A program made the position numbers and the translations under genes. Below, piece by piece: positions 1-8,598 of a DNA stretch of 64,000 nt (the stretch's first letter is position 1; the number at the start of each line of letters is the position of its first letter). The DNA comes from JACDAN01 sp963842235. Lineage in GTDB: Bacteria; Actinomycetota; Thermoleophilia; Gaiellales; Gaiellaceae. The stretch is taken from contig CAWJFT010000003.1 in NCBI GenBank assembly GCA_963842235.1, positions 62,001 to 126,000 of the forward strand, given 5' to 3'. The notes under the pieces are model-generated. The model worked only from the letters and a program-made list of their open reading frames with translations. It ran no database searches and had not been told where the DNA came from.

Positions 1-1
1 C

Positions 2-166
2 GACATCGAGCGCTCGCTCTTCGAGCTGGTCTCGCCGGAGCTCATCACCGAGGTCGTGACCGAGGAGGGGACCTTCACGACGGACGACATCGCCTCGCTC
101 GTCGACCGCGTGCCGTTCCTCTCCGAGGGCTACGCCCTCGTGATCCCGGTCGGGGCCGGCAAGTAG
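2..166 (+). CDS. C-terminal fragment of an unidentified protein
   Basis: The last 54 codons of a gene that begins before the window, ending in TAG at 164-166. The fragment is acidic with scattered hydrophobic residues (it contains FELVSPELITEVV and ends YALVIPVGAGK) and shows no membrane segment or catalytic motif. Codons are G/C-ending like the neighbours, so it is a genuine gene end. It is too short for me to assign a family. It converges on the exporter gene, with a strong inverted repeat over the stop codon. Confidence 0.6.
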   Translation, partial: DIERSLFELVSPELITEVVTEEGTFTTDDIASLVDRVPFLSEGYALVIPVGAGK

Positions 167-176
167 CCGGCCCCGA
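150..176. terminator. Perfect 11-bp inverted repeat over a stop codon
   Basis: The arms TCGGGGCCGGC and GCCGGCCCCGA pair perfectly around the 5-nt loop AAGTA, which contains the first two bases of the plus-strand TAG. There is no T tract, as is common for terminators in GC-rich actinobacteria. Lying between two convergent genes, it could end transcription from both sides. Confidence 0.6.
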
Positions 177-187
177 ACGAGCGTGAG

Positions 188-1594
188 CTAAGCGGCTTCG
201 AGAACGGCCTCGGCCGCCGGCTCCTCTTCGCGAAGAACGCGGCGCGGGATGAGCAGCGAAAGGAGCGATCCGGCGCCGACGACTGCCGCGCCGACCCAGA
301 TCGCCGGCGTCAGGCCGTCGACGAAGGTCTGCGGCGTCCCGTACCCGCCGTAGTGGGCGAACACCGATGCGAGCACGGCGACGCCGAACACGCCGCCCAC
401 CTCGCGGATGGCGTTGTTGGCGCCTGAGGCCTGTCCCTCCTCCTCGGGACGCACCGCGGAGAGGACGACGTTCGCGACCGGCGCGAAGAACATCGCCATC
501 CCTGTCCCGCTGAGGATGAAGGGAATGACGAGTTGCGTGTAGGGGACAGTCGGCGTCGAGACCGCCGCCAGCCAGGCGAGACCGATCGCCTGAAGGCCCA
601 GGCCTGTCGCCATCAGCGGCCTCCCGCCGATCCGGTCGGAGAGGGCGCCGGCGATCGGCGCGACGATCATCGGCATCGCCGTCCACGGAAGGACGCGGAG
701 ACCGGCGCCCAGCGGCGAGTGGCCCTGCACGGTCTGCAGGAACTGCGTCAGCAGGAAGATCGATCCGAACATCCCGAAGTACATGAAGAGCGAGGCGCCG
801 TTGGCAGCCGCGAACGCCCGGTCGCGGAAGAACCGCATCGGGAGCATCGGCGCGGGTGCGCGCAGCTCCCAGACGACGAAGCCCGCCGTGAGAATCGCGC
901 CGAGGGTGAGCGCCGTGACGATCTGCGGGCTCGTCCACCCGTCGCCGTTCCCGTTCACGAGCCCCCAGACCAGGCCGAAGAGACCTGAGCTGACCAACGC
1001 GAGGCCGGGGAGGTCGAGCGTGTTGGCGGGCCCATGGGTCTCGCGCAGGAATCGGAACGCCAGCGGAGCGAGCAGGACGCCGATGGGGACGTTGAGCCAG
1101 AAGATCCACTGCCAGGAGATCCCGTCGACGACGGCGCCGCCGACGAGCGGGCCCGAAGCCACGGCGAGGCCCGCGATGCCCGACCAGGCGCCGAGAGCGA
1201 GGCCGCGCTTCTCCTTCGGGAACGCATCGCTCAAGATCGTCAGCGTGAGCGGCGTCACGATCGCGCCGCCGATTCCCTGGATCGCGCGAGCGGCGATCAG
1301 CGCGTTCATGGTCGGCGCTAGCGCCGCGGCGGCGGAGGCAGCGGTGAAGAGGCCGAGCCCGATGACGAACATCCTGCGGCGGCCGAAGCGATCGCCGAGC
1401 GCCGCGCCGGTGAGCAGCAGGACTGCGAAGGTCAGCGTGTACGCGTTGACCGTCCACTCCAACTCCTCCAGCGACGCGCCGAGATCGACTCGGATCACCG
1501 GCAGAGCGGTCGAGACGACGAGGTTGTCGAGCACGACCATGAAGAGCGCCAGGGACGTGATCACGAATGTCCAGAGCGTCCGTGGGGCTTGCAT
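188..1594 (-). CDS. DHA2-family MFS drug exporter (EmrB/QacA type)
   Basis: A 468-residue proton-driven multidrug exporter of the cytoplasmic membrane with about 14 predicted helices, the usual length of the family. Near residues 21-34 it has the family motif VLDNLVVSTALPVI, and MFS motif A (GDRFGRRR) follows at about 67-74. I chose the ATG at 1594 because AGGAGG sits six bases upstream. An ATG at 1624 overlaps the stop of the uncorrected tetR frame and is also possible. The gene lies directly downstream of a TetR repressor on the same strand, so it is probably the repressor's target and induced by a substrate. The substrate cannot be read from the sequence. Confidence 0.93.
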   Translation of the reverse strand: MQAPRTLWTFVITSLALFMVVLDNLVVSTALPVIRVDLGASLEELEWTVNAYTLTFAVLLLTGAALGDRFGRRRMFVIGLGLFTAASAAAALAPTMNALIAARAIQGIGGAIVTPLTLTILSDAFPKEKRGLALGAWSGIAGLAVASGPLVGGAVVDGISWQWIFWLNVPIGVLLAPLAFRFLRETHGPANTLDLPGLALVSSGLFGLVWGLVNGNGDGWTSPQIVTALTLGAILTAGFVVWELRAPAPMLPMRFFRDRAFAAANGASLFMYFGMFGSIFLLTQFLQTVQGHSPLGAGLRVLPWTAMPMIVAPIAGALSDRIGGRPLMATGLGLQAIGLAWLAAVSTPTVPYTQLVIPFILSGTGMAMFFAPVANVVLSAVRPEEEGQASGANNAIREVGGVFGVAVLASVFAHYGGYGTPQTFVDGLTPAIWVGAAVVGAGSLLSLLIPRRVLREEEPAAEAVLEAA

Positions 1595-1655
1595 CTCCTT
1601 CCTCCTATCTTGGTAGTGACTCATCACTTCCTTTGAACCCAAAAAAGAGAGGGCG

Positions 1656-2217
1656 TCAGTCCTCCTGCTTGCACCCCTGGATGAGGCGGTCGGCCCAGTC
1701 GATGCCGGCGTGCGCGGACCTGCATCGCCGCGATGACGTTGATGAGCATGCCGCGGGCGAAGAATCGGGTGATCCGCGCTCCGGACTCGCCGCTCACCTG
1801 CTCGACGAAGCGCACGAGCTCGCCGTAGCCTTCACGGGCGACCTCGCGGATCTCGGGCTCGTCCGACGCCGCGTACATGTGCATCTGCAGCATCAGCCGG
1901 CGGGGATCGGCCTCGAGGAGCTCGATGTAGGCGGCGCCCATCGCGTCGAGCGCCTCCTCTCCCGCCTTGCCGGCGGCGGCAGCCGCCATCGCTTCGCGAA
2001 CCTCGCGCATGCAGCGGCTGCAGGCCTCGGCGAACAGCTTCTTCTTCGTGCCGAAGAGCCGGAAGACGTACGGCTGTGAGATCCCGGCGCGCTTGGCGAT
2101 GTCCTCGGTGGACGTGCCGTGGAGGCCCTTGGCCGCGAACTCAACGAGTGCGGCGTCGAGGATGCTCTCGCGGCGCTCCTCGGCGGACTGACGTGGTGCC
2201 GGAGCTCTGACTGCCAT
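1656..2217 (-). CDS. TetR-family repressor, C-terminus frameshifted
   Basis: The N-terminal helix-turn-helix (about residues 36-58, ISQPYVFRLFGTKKKLF) is typical of TetR/AcrR regulators, and the rest is a ligand-binding helical domain. As read, the frame becomes basic and GC-biased after INVIAAMQVRA and runs to 1624. Removing one base near 1710 instead gives IDWADRLIQGCKQED and a stop at 1656, a normal family ending. The coordinates reflect that correction. It lies upstream of the exporter, and a dyad operator overlaps its own promoter, so autoregulation plus control of the exporter is likely. Confidence 0.88.
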
Positions 2218-2222
2218 CGGCG

Positions 2223-2255
2223 TTGTAAGTTACTACTCACTTACAAGTCTGTCAA
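2223..2255 (-). promoter_or_regulatory. Promoter and TetR operator upstream of the repressor gene
   Basis: On the minus strand a perfect -35 TTGACA (2255-2250) is followed after 17 bases by a weak -10 TAACTT (2232-2227), nine bases before the ATG. A dyad with arms TTGTAAGT and ACTTACAA and an 8-bp centre spans 2223-2246 and covers the spacer and -10. This is the arrangement expected for an autoregulating TetR repressor. The dyad also contains the TAA stop of the upstream aminotransferase gene. Confidence 0.7.
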
Positions 2256-3299
2256 GACCCCACTCACGCGATCGATGTCCGACTCCGTGAGCCGGTTGTG
2301 AAAGGGAAGCGCGAGCGCCCGTTCGTAGCACTCGTCGGCGCCGGGGAATGGCCCCTGGCTGCGGTAGGCACCGAGGTGGTGGAGCGCGTAGGTGCCGATC
2401 TGCGCCTGGATGCCGGCCTCGCGGAGCGCCGCGAGCGCCTCGTCACGGCGGCCGAGGAGGACGACGTAGGCCTGCAGGCCGTGGCGATCCGCTTCGTCGG
2501 CCGTCGGTAGATCGACCCGACCCTCTAGCCGCTCGGCATACGCTGCGGCGAGCCGCTCGCGTTCCTGCAACAGCTGCTCGAGGCGCCGCAGCTGTGGGAT
2601 GCCGACGGCGCAGAGAATGTCCGAGAGCCGGTAGTTGAGGCCCGCGACGCGGATGTCGAAGTCGCCGCGCGGCTCGATGCCGTGGTGGCGGAGCCGGCGA
2701 ATTCGGTCCGCAAGCTCTCCGTCGTTCGTCGTCACCGCTCCCCCCTCGCCGGTCACGACGATCTTTCGCGGGTGGAACGAGAGGCAGCCGAGCCGGCCGA
2801 GCCCGCCACACGCTCTGCCGGCCCGCCGCGCGCCGAGAGCGCCTGCAGCATCCTCGAGCAGCTCGACTCCTTCGGGCACGGCCGCCTCGAGGGCCTCCCA
2901 GGGCGCGGGCCGGCCGAAGAGGTGCACGACGAGGACAGCGCGGGTGCGTTGGGTGACAGCGTCGTCGACCGCCTCGGGACTCAGGTTCATCGTCTTCGGG
3001 TCGACGTCGACGAGCACCGGGCGGGCGCCGGCCAGCGCCACGACGTTCGCGGTCGCCGGGAACGTGTAGGCGGGGACGATCACCTCATCTCCGGGCCCGA
3101 TCCCCAACGCGAGCACGGCGAGATGGAGCGCCGCGGTGCCGGAAGAGACGGCGACGGCATGTTCGACCTCGCAGGCGTCGGTCAGCCCCGCCTCGAACTC
3201 CGACACCTTCGGCCCCATGGTGAGCTGGCCGCTGCGCAGCACCTCGGCGACTTCGGCGAGCTCCTCCTCGCCGAGATCCGGCCACGCGAGCCGAATCAC
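2241..3299 (-). CDS. DegT/DnrJ/EryC1-family PLP sugar aminotransferase
   Basis: A 352-residue PLP-dependent aminotransferase of the type that converts ketosugar nucleotides to aminosugars. The PLP lysine lies in SFHPRKIVVTGEGG (K179), the substrate-side VSSGTAALHL is near residues 51-60, and LEDAAGALG near 148-156 supplies the PLP-ring aspartate. The start is the GTG at 3299, which overlaps the stop of the upstream epimerase gene as GTGA, indicating translational coupling. With the epimerase it probably makes an amino-sugar nucleotide for the adjoining glycan operon. Product identity is unknown. Confidence 0.9.
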   Translation of the reverse strand: MIRLAWPDLGEEELAEVAEVLRSGQLTMGPKVSEFEAGLTDACEVEHAVAVSSGTAALHLAVLALGIGPGDEVIVPAYTFPATANVVALAGARPVLVDVDPKTMNLSPEAVDDAVTQRTRAVLVVHLFGRPAPWEALEAAVPEGVELLEDAAGALGARRAGRACGGLGRLGCLSFHPRKIVVTGEGGAVTTNDGELADRIRRLRHHGIEPRGDFDIRVAGLNYRLSDILCAVGIPQLRRLEQLLQERERLAAAYAERLEGRVDLPTADEADRHGLQAYVVLLGRRDEALAALREAGIQAQIGTYALHHLGAYRSQGPFPGADECYERALALPFHNRLTESDIDRVSGVLTDL

Positions 3300-4267
3300 G
3301 CGGGCGCCGGCTGTCGTTCCCTGTACCAGGCGATCGTGCGTAGGAGCCCCTCGTCGAGGTCGACGCGCGGCTCCCAACCGAGCAGCGCGCGCGCCTTGTC
3401 GACGTTGGGGATCCGCATCTCGACGTCGGTGTAGTGAAGGGGCCGGAACTTGATGTCGATGTCGGCGTTCATCAACCGCCGGATCCGGCTGGCGAGGTCG
3501 AAGACCGTGACGACGGAACGCGCGTTTCCGATGTTGAAGACCTCTCCGACGGCCTCCGGGCGCTCGAGCACCAGCAGCAAGGCGTCGACGAGGTCGTCCA
3601 CGTAGCACCAGGCGCGGATCTGCGAGCCGTCGCCGTGGATGATCAGGTCCTCTCCGGCGAGCGCGGTCTCGATGAACGCCCGGATTGCCCCACCGCCGAT
3701 CTGCCCCGGCCCGTAGACGTTGAAGGGCCGCAGCGAGCAGGTGGGGAGGCCGAACTCGTCGTAGTACGAGTGCGCGAGGTGCTCGCCCGCGAGCTTCGAG
3801 ACGGCGTACGTCCAGCGGGCTTCCCCGACCGAGCCCTGAGCCGTCTCGTGGATCTCCTCGACCTTGTAGGCATGGCGCCCGAAGACCTCGCTCGTGGAAA
3901 AGTCGACCAGGCGCTCGACGGTGTCGATCGTGGCGTGGCCGGCCTCCAGCACGTTGCAGGTGCCGATCAGATTGACCCGCATCGTGCGGACCGGGCTCTC
4001 CAGGACGGTGTCGACGCCGGCGATCGCAGCCAGGTGGACGATGTGCGTGGCCCCTCGCAGCGTCTCTTCAACAAGCGCCCCATCGAGCACATCGCCCTGG
4101 ACGAACGTCAAATTCGCATGGCCGGCAAGCTCGGTTCCTGCAAGCGCGTCCCGGTGCAGGTTGTCGAGGACGACGATCTCGTTGTCGTCGATCAGGCGCC
4201 GGCTGAGCGTGGTTCCGATGAACCCGGCGCCGCCCGTGAGCACAATGCGCTTACCTTGAAGAGGCAC
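3296..4267 (-). CDS. NAD-dependent epimerase/dehydratase (extended SDR)
   Basis: A 323-residue extended short-chain dehydrogenase acting on nucleotide sugars. The NAD-binding motif TGGAGFIG is at 11-18 and the catalytic YxxxK is Y154/K158 in YAVSK. The later RPFNVYGPGQ segment is characteristic of the UDP-glucose 4-epimerase/UDP-glucuronate decarboxylase branch. It starts with GTG at 4267, divergent from and overlapping by 12 bases the lipoprotein gene on the other strand. Its stop overlaps the next gene's start. The exact reaction (epimerase, decarboxylase or dehydratase) cannot be settled by eye. Confidence 0.88.
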   Translation of the reverse strand: MPLQGKRIVLTGGAGFIGTTLSRRLIDDNEIVVLDNLHRDALAGTELAGHANLTFVQGDVLDGALVEETLRGATHIVHLAAIAGVDTVLESPVRTMRVNLIGTCNVLEAGHATIDTVERLVDFSTSEVFGRHAYKVEEIHETAQGSVGEARWTYAVSKLAGEHLAHSYYDEFGLPTCSLRPFNVYGPGQIGGGAIRAFIETALAGEDLIIHGDGSQIRAWCYVDDLVDALLLVLERPEAVGEVFNIGNARSVVTVFDLASRIRRLMNADIDIKFRPLHYTDVEMRIPNVDKARALLGWEPRVDLDEGLLRTIAWYRERQPAPA

Positions 4268-4666
4268 GCGGCGAGTCTAGTGGTGGTGTTGTTGGCCTTG
4301 GTCGGCTGCGGCGGCTACGAGGGTGGGAAGACGCCCGGGACGCAGACGGTGCTCGACATCACGGCCTGGCCCAGGGGCAAGGGCGGCAGCGTTCGTCATT
4401 GGAAGCTCTACTGCGAACGATCCGGCGGAACCCATCCGACGCCCGAGCGGGCCTGCGAGCGACTCGCCCTGTTGAACGATCCGTTTGCGCCCACGCCCGA
4501 GAACGCCGTATGTACCAAGATCTATGGCGGCCCAGCGGTGGCCGAGGTCAAGGGCCTGTACCGCGGAGAGACGGTCGATGCGCAGTTCTCGCGGATCGAC
4601 GGCTGCGAGATCGACCGCTGGGACAGGCACGCGTTCCTCTTCCCCGTCAAGCCCCGAGGCCCATGA
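4256..4666 (+). CDS. Subtilisin-inhibitor (SSI)-like lipoprotein
   Basis: A 136-residue exported protein. The first 18 residues (MKRHAASLVVVLLALVGC) form a lipoprotein signal peptide with lipobox LVGC. The mature part resembles Streptomyces subtilisin inhibitors: LYCERSGGTHP, a CTKIYGGP segment, then GCEIDRWD. It has four cysteines (53, 67, 86, 117) in the two-disulfide spacing of that family. By analogy with SSI the P1 residue would be K88, two residues after Cys86, predicting trypsin-like targets. The start is TTG at 4256 without a clear Shine-Dalgarno. Its stop overlaps the next ATG (ATGA), so it heads the glycan operon. Confidence 0.8.
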   Translation: MKRHAASLVVVLLALVGCGGYEGGKTPGTQTVLDITAWPRGKGGSVRHWKLYCERSGGTHPTPERACERLALLNDPFAPTPENAVCTKIYGGPAVAEVKGLYRGETVDAQFSRIDGCEIDRWDRHAFLFPVKPRGP

Positions 4667-5871
4667 GCACCGTGCTCTTCGTCGGCGCCGGTCGCCACCA
4701 GCGGCGGGCCCTCCAGCGCGTCAACGAGCTCGGCGCGCGTGTGGTCGCCGTCGACCGGAATCCCGACGCACCGGGGCTCGCGCACGCGGATGTGGGTGAG
4801 GTCGTCGATTTCAGCGACGTCGGCGCCGTCGCCGAGGTCGGGCGGCGCAATGGGGTCGACGGCGTGATGACGTTTGCAGCGGATCGGGCCGTGCCGGTCG
4901 TCGCCGGCGTCGCGGAGAGGCTCGGGCTGCCCGGCATCGGGACGGAGACGGCCCACCTGATGACGAACAAGATCGCGATGCGGAGGCGGCTGGCCGAGGC
5001 CGGCGTGCCGCAGCCTCGGTTCGCGGCGCTCCGGCATGTTCGCGAGGTTCCGGCCGCCGCCGGTGCCGTCGGCTTCCCGGCGGTGCTCAAGCCGGCCGAC
5101 TCGGCCGGCCAACGGGGACTGTCGCTGGTCGCGTCCATTGACGACGTGGAGCGCCGTCTCCACGCCGCGCTGGCCCAGTCGACTGAGGAGGAGGCGATCC
5201 TCGAGAGCTATCACCCCGGGCTCGAGATCAACGGCTTGCTGGTCGCGCGCGACGGCGAGGTGACGGTGATCACGCTCTCCGACCGGCGGCGTCCTCCCGG
5301 TGCCGGGTTCGGGGTCGCAGTGGCCCACATCTACCCGTCGACGCTCTTCGGGGACGCCCTCGGGGAGGTCGAACGCGTCGGGCGCACCACGATCCACGCC
5401 CTCGGGCTGCGCGACGGCATCGCCTATCCGCAGGTGATCTCGGGCGACGACGGCGTCGCGCGGCTGATCGAGGTGGCGGCGCGGATTCCGGCCGGGCAGA
5501 TGGACTCGGTCGCGCGCTACGGCGTCGGGGTGGACCTGATCGAGATCGCGCTCCGCCAGGCGCTGGGCGAGCCGGTGCCGGACGAGCTCGTCACGCCGTC
5601 CGTCCAGCAGCCTCTGGCGATCTCGTTTCTCACGGCCGAGCCGGGGCCCTTGCCGACCGGAAAGCTCGTCCGTGTGGACGGCCTGGACAAGGTGCTCGCG
5701 TTCCCGGGGGTCGTCGAGGCGGATCTCTACTTCCAGGACGGCGAGACGATCCGCCCGGTGCAGGTGGACGGAGACCGCCGTGGCTACGTGATCGCCGTTG
5801 CCGACACGAACCTCGAGGCCGTCGAGCGCGCCGAGGCTGCAGCGAGACTTCTGGACGTGGAAGTCGCGTGA
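4663..5871 (+). CDS. ATP-grasp carboxylate ligase (first of two)
   Basis: A 402-residue ATP-grasp enzyme related to carbamoyl-phosphate synthase large subunit and PurK-type ligases. Such enzymes activate a carboxylate as an acyl phosphate and join it to an amine or thiol. The N-terminal Rossmann-like part (VLFVGAGRHQRRAL) precedes the ATP-grasp core with FPAVLKPADSAGQRG (glycine-rich loop) and an IEVAARIPAGQ metal-binding segment. Start ATG at 4663 overlaps the previous stop. The operon context (deacetylase, flippase, glycosyltransferase) suggests an amino acid or amine is ligated to a glycan precursor. Substrates are unknown. Confidence 0.85.
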   Translation: MSTVLFVGAGRHQRRALQRVNELGARVVAVDRNPDAPGLAHADVGEVVDFSDVGAVAEVGRRNGVDGVMTFAADRAVPVVAGVAERLGLPGIGTETAHLMTNKIAMRRRLAEAGVPQPRFAALRHVREVPAAAGAVGFPAVLKPADSAGQRGLSLVASIDDVERRLHAALAQSTEEEAILESYHPGLEINGLLVARDGEVTVITLSDRRRPPGAGFGVAVAHIYPSTLFGDALGEVERVGRTTIHALGLRDGIAYPQVISGDDGVARLIEVAARIPAGQMDSVARYGVGVDLIEIALRQALGEPVPDELVTPSVQQPLAISFLTAEPGPLPTGKLVRVDGLDKVLAFPGVVEADLYFQDGETIRPVQVDGDRRGYVIAVADTNLEAVERAEAAARLLDVEVA

Positions 5872-6509
5872 ACTGTCCTTTTACGCTCGAGCACTACGGG
5901 GAGCTGCTGGAGGCGGCCCGCGACGGCGGTTACCGCTTCGCGTTCTTCGACCACGCACCCCGGTCGGGAGACCTCCTCCTCAGGCACGACGTCGATCTCT
6001 CGCTTGACGCCGCATTGCGAATGGCCGAGCTCGAGGCCGAGCTGGGCGCCGCCGCGACGTACTTCCTGATGACGCAGAGCGTCTTCTACAACCTCGAGTC
6101 CCACGAGGGCAGGCGGGCGCTCAACCGTCTGCGCGAGCTCGGACACGGCGTCGGCCTGCACGCGGTGTGGCCGGGCGCCGAGCTCGACGGGCGCTTCGAC
6201 CCGGTGGTCGCGTGGCACAACCCGGAGCCGGACTACATGTCGGAGCCGCTGGACGGCGTCGTCAACGTGATGCAACCGCCGTACTTCGACGCTGGTCACT
6301 ACCGCTCGGACTCGAACCAGCGCTGGCGGCACGGCTGCCCGCACGAGTCACTCGCCCGGCGCGAGTTCGCCTGGCTCCAGCTCCTCGTCCACCCGGAGAT
6401 CTGGGTCTATCCCGGCGAGACGATGCGCGAGACGATGGACGCGATGCTCGACGCCGAGCGCGAGCGGCGCCGTGAGCTCCTCGCCGAGGACCGGATCGAC
6501 CTCTCGTGA
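5868..6509 (+). CDS. Polysaccharide deacetylase-like (NodB-fold) protein
   Basis: A 213-residue protein with the NodB-type metal motif RHDVDLS (H40-D43) near the N-terminus, followed by a predicted beta/alpha barrel and a HPEIWVYPGE segment near the end. Related carbohydrate esterases remove N-acetyl groups from sugars or polysaccharides. No signal peptide is visible, so it probably acts in the cytoplasm on a precursor. It starts with GTG in a GTGA overlap with the ATP-grasp gene and ends in another GTGA overlap with the flippase gene. Confidence in the fold is good, in the substrate low. Confidence 0.8.
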   Translation: MNCPFTLEHYGELLEAARDGGYRFAFFDHAPRSGDLLLRHDVDLSLDAALRMAELEAELGAAATYFLMTQSVFYNLESHEGRRALNRLRELGHGVGLHAVWPGAELDGRFDPVVAWHNPEPDYMSEPLDGVVNVMQPPYFDAGHYRSDSNQRWRHGCPHESLARREFAWLQLLVHPEIWVYPGETMRETMDAMLDAERERRRELLAEDRIDLS

Positions 6510-7945
6510 GGCTCACGGCCCGGATGCTGGAGCTGGCCCGCCACTCGGCGGTCTACGGCTTCGGCTCGCTCGTCTCGCGGTTCATCGCCGTCCTGCTGCT
6601 GCCCGTCTACACGCGCTACCTGTCTCCGGCGGACTACGGGCTGATCGAGACGCTGATCGCGCTCTCCGCGGTGCTGACCGTCTTGCTCGCGGCCGGTGTC
6701 AAGAGCGCGTTCTTCCGGTTCTACTTCGACGAGCCGCAGGGCCCAGGACAGCGCCGCGTGATCCGGACCTCGTTCTGGTTCACGATGGCGAGCGCGACCG
6801 CCGGGCTCGTCGCGGGGCTTCTCCTCGCAGAGCCGATCTCCCAGCTCCTCTTCGACACCTCTGCCCACGCGGACCTCGTGCGTGCCTCCTTCGTCGGGCT
6901 CTGGGCAAGCGTGAACTACGAGCAGATGACCTCGCTCTTCCGGGTCGAGCAGCGATCGGGCGCGTATCTGATCGCCACGCTGATCAACCTGGGACTGACC
7001 GTGGGGGCAACGCTCCTGCTCGTCGCGGTCTTCGAGAAGGGCCCGATCGGCGTGATCGTGGGCAACCTGACCGGGACGCTGCTCGTCTACTTCGGACTCC
7101 TCGCCTACCGCCGCGAGCAGCTCGGCCTCGAGCTCGACCGCCCGCTGCTCCGAGAGATGAACAGGTTCGGGATGCCGCTCGTGCCCTCGGCGCTCTTCCT
7201 CTGGGTGCTGAACTTCAGCGACCGCTTCTTCCTCGTCAAGCTGGCCGGGCCGAGGGAGGTCGGCCTCTATTCGATCGGCGTCCGGATGGCGTCGGCGATC
7301 ATCCTGCTGCTGGCCGCGTTCAGGACGGCTTGGCCGGCCTTCGCCTACTCGATCCAGGACGACCGGGAGGCGAAGCGTGCGTACAGCTTTGTCCTGACCT
7401 ACATCGTCCTGATCACATCGTGGATGGCGCTCGGGCTGGGCGTTCTCGCGCCGTGGCTCGTGAAGCTGCTGACGACCGAGCAGTTCTACTCCGCCGAGCG
7501 CGTGGTCGCGCCGCTCGCGTTCGCCGCTGCGGCGTTCGGGGCGTACATCGTGGTCGTGATCGGGATCGGACGAGCACGGAAGACGCGTTCCAACTGGCTG
7601 ATCACCGGCGTCGCCGCAGTGTTCAACGTCGTTCTGAACCTCCTGCTGATTCCTCCGTACGGGATGATCGGCGCCGCGATCGCAACGATCGGCGCGTACG
7701 CAGTCCTCTTCCTCGGGATGGCCTGGAAGGCGCAGCAGGTCTACCCGGTTCCGTACCAGTGGCGGCGCGTGGCGACCGCCTTCGGCGCGGCGATCGCGCT
7801 GACCGTCTTCGGGCGCCTGCTCGACCCGCCGCTGGCGGCGGCGATCGCGCTCGTCGCTGTCTACCCGCTCGTCCTCCTCCCGCTCGGCTTCTACCTTCCC
7901 GAGGAGCTCAAGCGCATGCGGGTCACTACGATGCCGTCCCGGTGA
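6506..7945 (+). CDS. Wzx/PST-type polysaccharide flippase
   Basis: A 479-residue integral membrane protein with 12-14 hydrophobic helices, matching the polysaccharide transporter (PST) branch of the MOP superfamily. Family-like features are the N-terminal GFGSLVSRFIAVLLLPVYTRYLSPADYGL stretch (split here across helix 1 and the loop after it) and charged residues facing the channel. These proteins flip undecaprenyl-linked repeat units across the cytoplasmic membrane. GTG start in a GTGA overlap, and the stop overlaps the next gene the same way. It is the export step of the first glycan locus. Confidence 0.9.
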   Translation: MRLTARMLELARHSAVYGFGSLVSRFIAVLLLPVYTRYLSPADYGLIETLIALSAVLTVLLAAGVKSAFFRFYFDEPQGPGQRRVIRTSFWFTMASATAGLVAGLLLAEPISQLLFDTSAHADLVRASFVGLWASVNYEQMTSLFRVEQRSGAYLIATLINLGLTVGATLLLVAVFEKGPIGVIVGNLTGTLLVYFGLLAYRREQLGLELDRPLLREMNRFGMPLVPSALFLWVLNFSDRFFLVKLAGPREVGLYSIGVRMASAIILLLAAFRTAWPAFAYSIQDDREAKRAYSFVLTYIVLITSWMALGLGVLAPWLVKLLTTEQFYSAERVVAPLAFAAAAFGAYIVVVIGIGRARKTRSNWLITGVAAVFNVVLNLLLIPPYGMIGAAIATIGAYAVLFLGMAWKAQQVYPVPYQWRRVATAFGAAIALTVFGRLLDPPLAAAIALVAVYPLVLLPLGFYLPEELKRMRVTTMPSR

Positions 7946-8598
7946 GCGCCGTCGACACACTGATCGACCACCTCGAGATCCGCGCAGCCGAGTTCTGGGA
8001 CACGGTCCAGGGCGAGACGCCGCGCGGGCAGAGGTACAACACCGGCCGGGTCACGGGCCGGGACGGCTACGACGAGGGTCTACGGCTCTACCGGCTCCTG
8101 CGTGAGCTTCGGCCCGAGGTCGCGGTCGAGACGGGCGTGTGCAACGGCGTCTCCACGGCGTTCCTCCTGCTGGCGCTGGAGGACAACGGCGTCGGCGAGC
8201 TGCATTCGATCGACCTCCCGGAGGTCGCGGGCGAGGAGTACGAGGAAGGGACGTTCTGGGACGGCAAGGGCGGCGCGGTGATCCCACCCGGCAAGGAGCC
8301 GGGCTGGATGGTGCCGCGTAAGCTGAGAGAGCGGTGGCACCTCGTGGTCGGGCGCTCGCAGGACGAGCTCCCGCCGCTCATTGACAGCGTCGGCGAAATC
8401 GACTTCTTCATGCACGACAGCGAGCACTCGTACGAGTGCATGCGCTTCGAGTTCGGGACGGCCTGGCCGGCGCTGCGCGAGGGCGGCGTGCTCGTCGCCG
8501 ACGACGTGAACGTGAACCCGGCCTGGAGCGAGTTCACGAGCGAGGTTGGGCGCGAGCCCGAGGCACTCGGGCCGAAGCTCTCGATGATTCGTAAGTGA
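7942..8598 (+). CDS. Class I SAM-dependent methyltransferase (cephalosporin-hydroxylase/MT_24-like)
   Basis: A 218-residue cytoplasmic protein with a Rossmann methyltransferase core: VAVETGVCNGVSTAFLL is the SAM-binding loop, LHSIDLPE the acidic strand-2 end, and DFFMHDSEHSYECM the strand-4 motif seen in the CmcI/MT_24 group. The start GTG overlaps the flippase stop, and the stop overlaps the next GTG. It probably O- or N-methylates a sugar in the glycan made by this operon. The acceptor is not predictable. Confidence 0.82.
   Translation: MSAVDTLIDHLEIRAAEFWDTVQGETPRGQRYNTGRVTGRDGYDEGLRLYRLLRELRPEVAVETGVCNGVSTAFLLLALEDNGVGELHSIDLPEVAGEEYEEGTFWDGKGGAVIPPGKEPGWMVPRKLRERWHLVVGRSQDELPPLIDSVGEIDFFMHDSEHSYECMRFEFGTAWPALREGGVLVADDVNVNPAWSEFTSEVGREPEALGPKLSMIRK

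Noticed and set aside
75..1457. Long arginine-rich frame opposite the exporter
   Set aside because: It is the shadow of the MFS gene: low-complexity Arg/Gly/Ala content, no domain, and wrong GC3 phase.
1624..1660. Programmed frameshifting at the tetR end
   Set aside because: No slippery heptamer with a downstream structure, and similar one-base breaks occur in a dozen unrelated genes.
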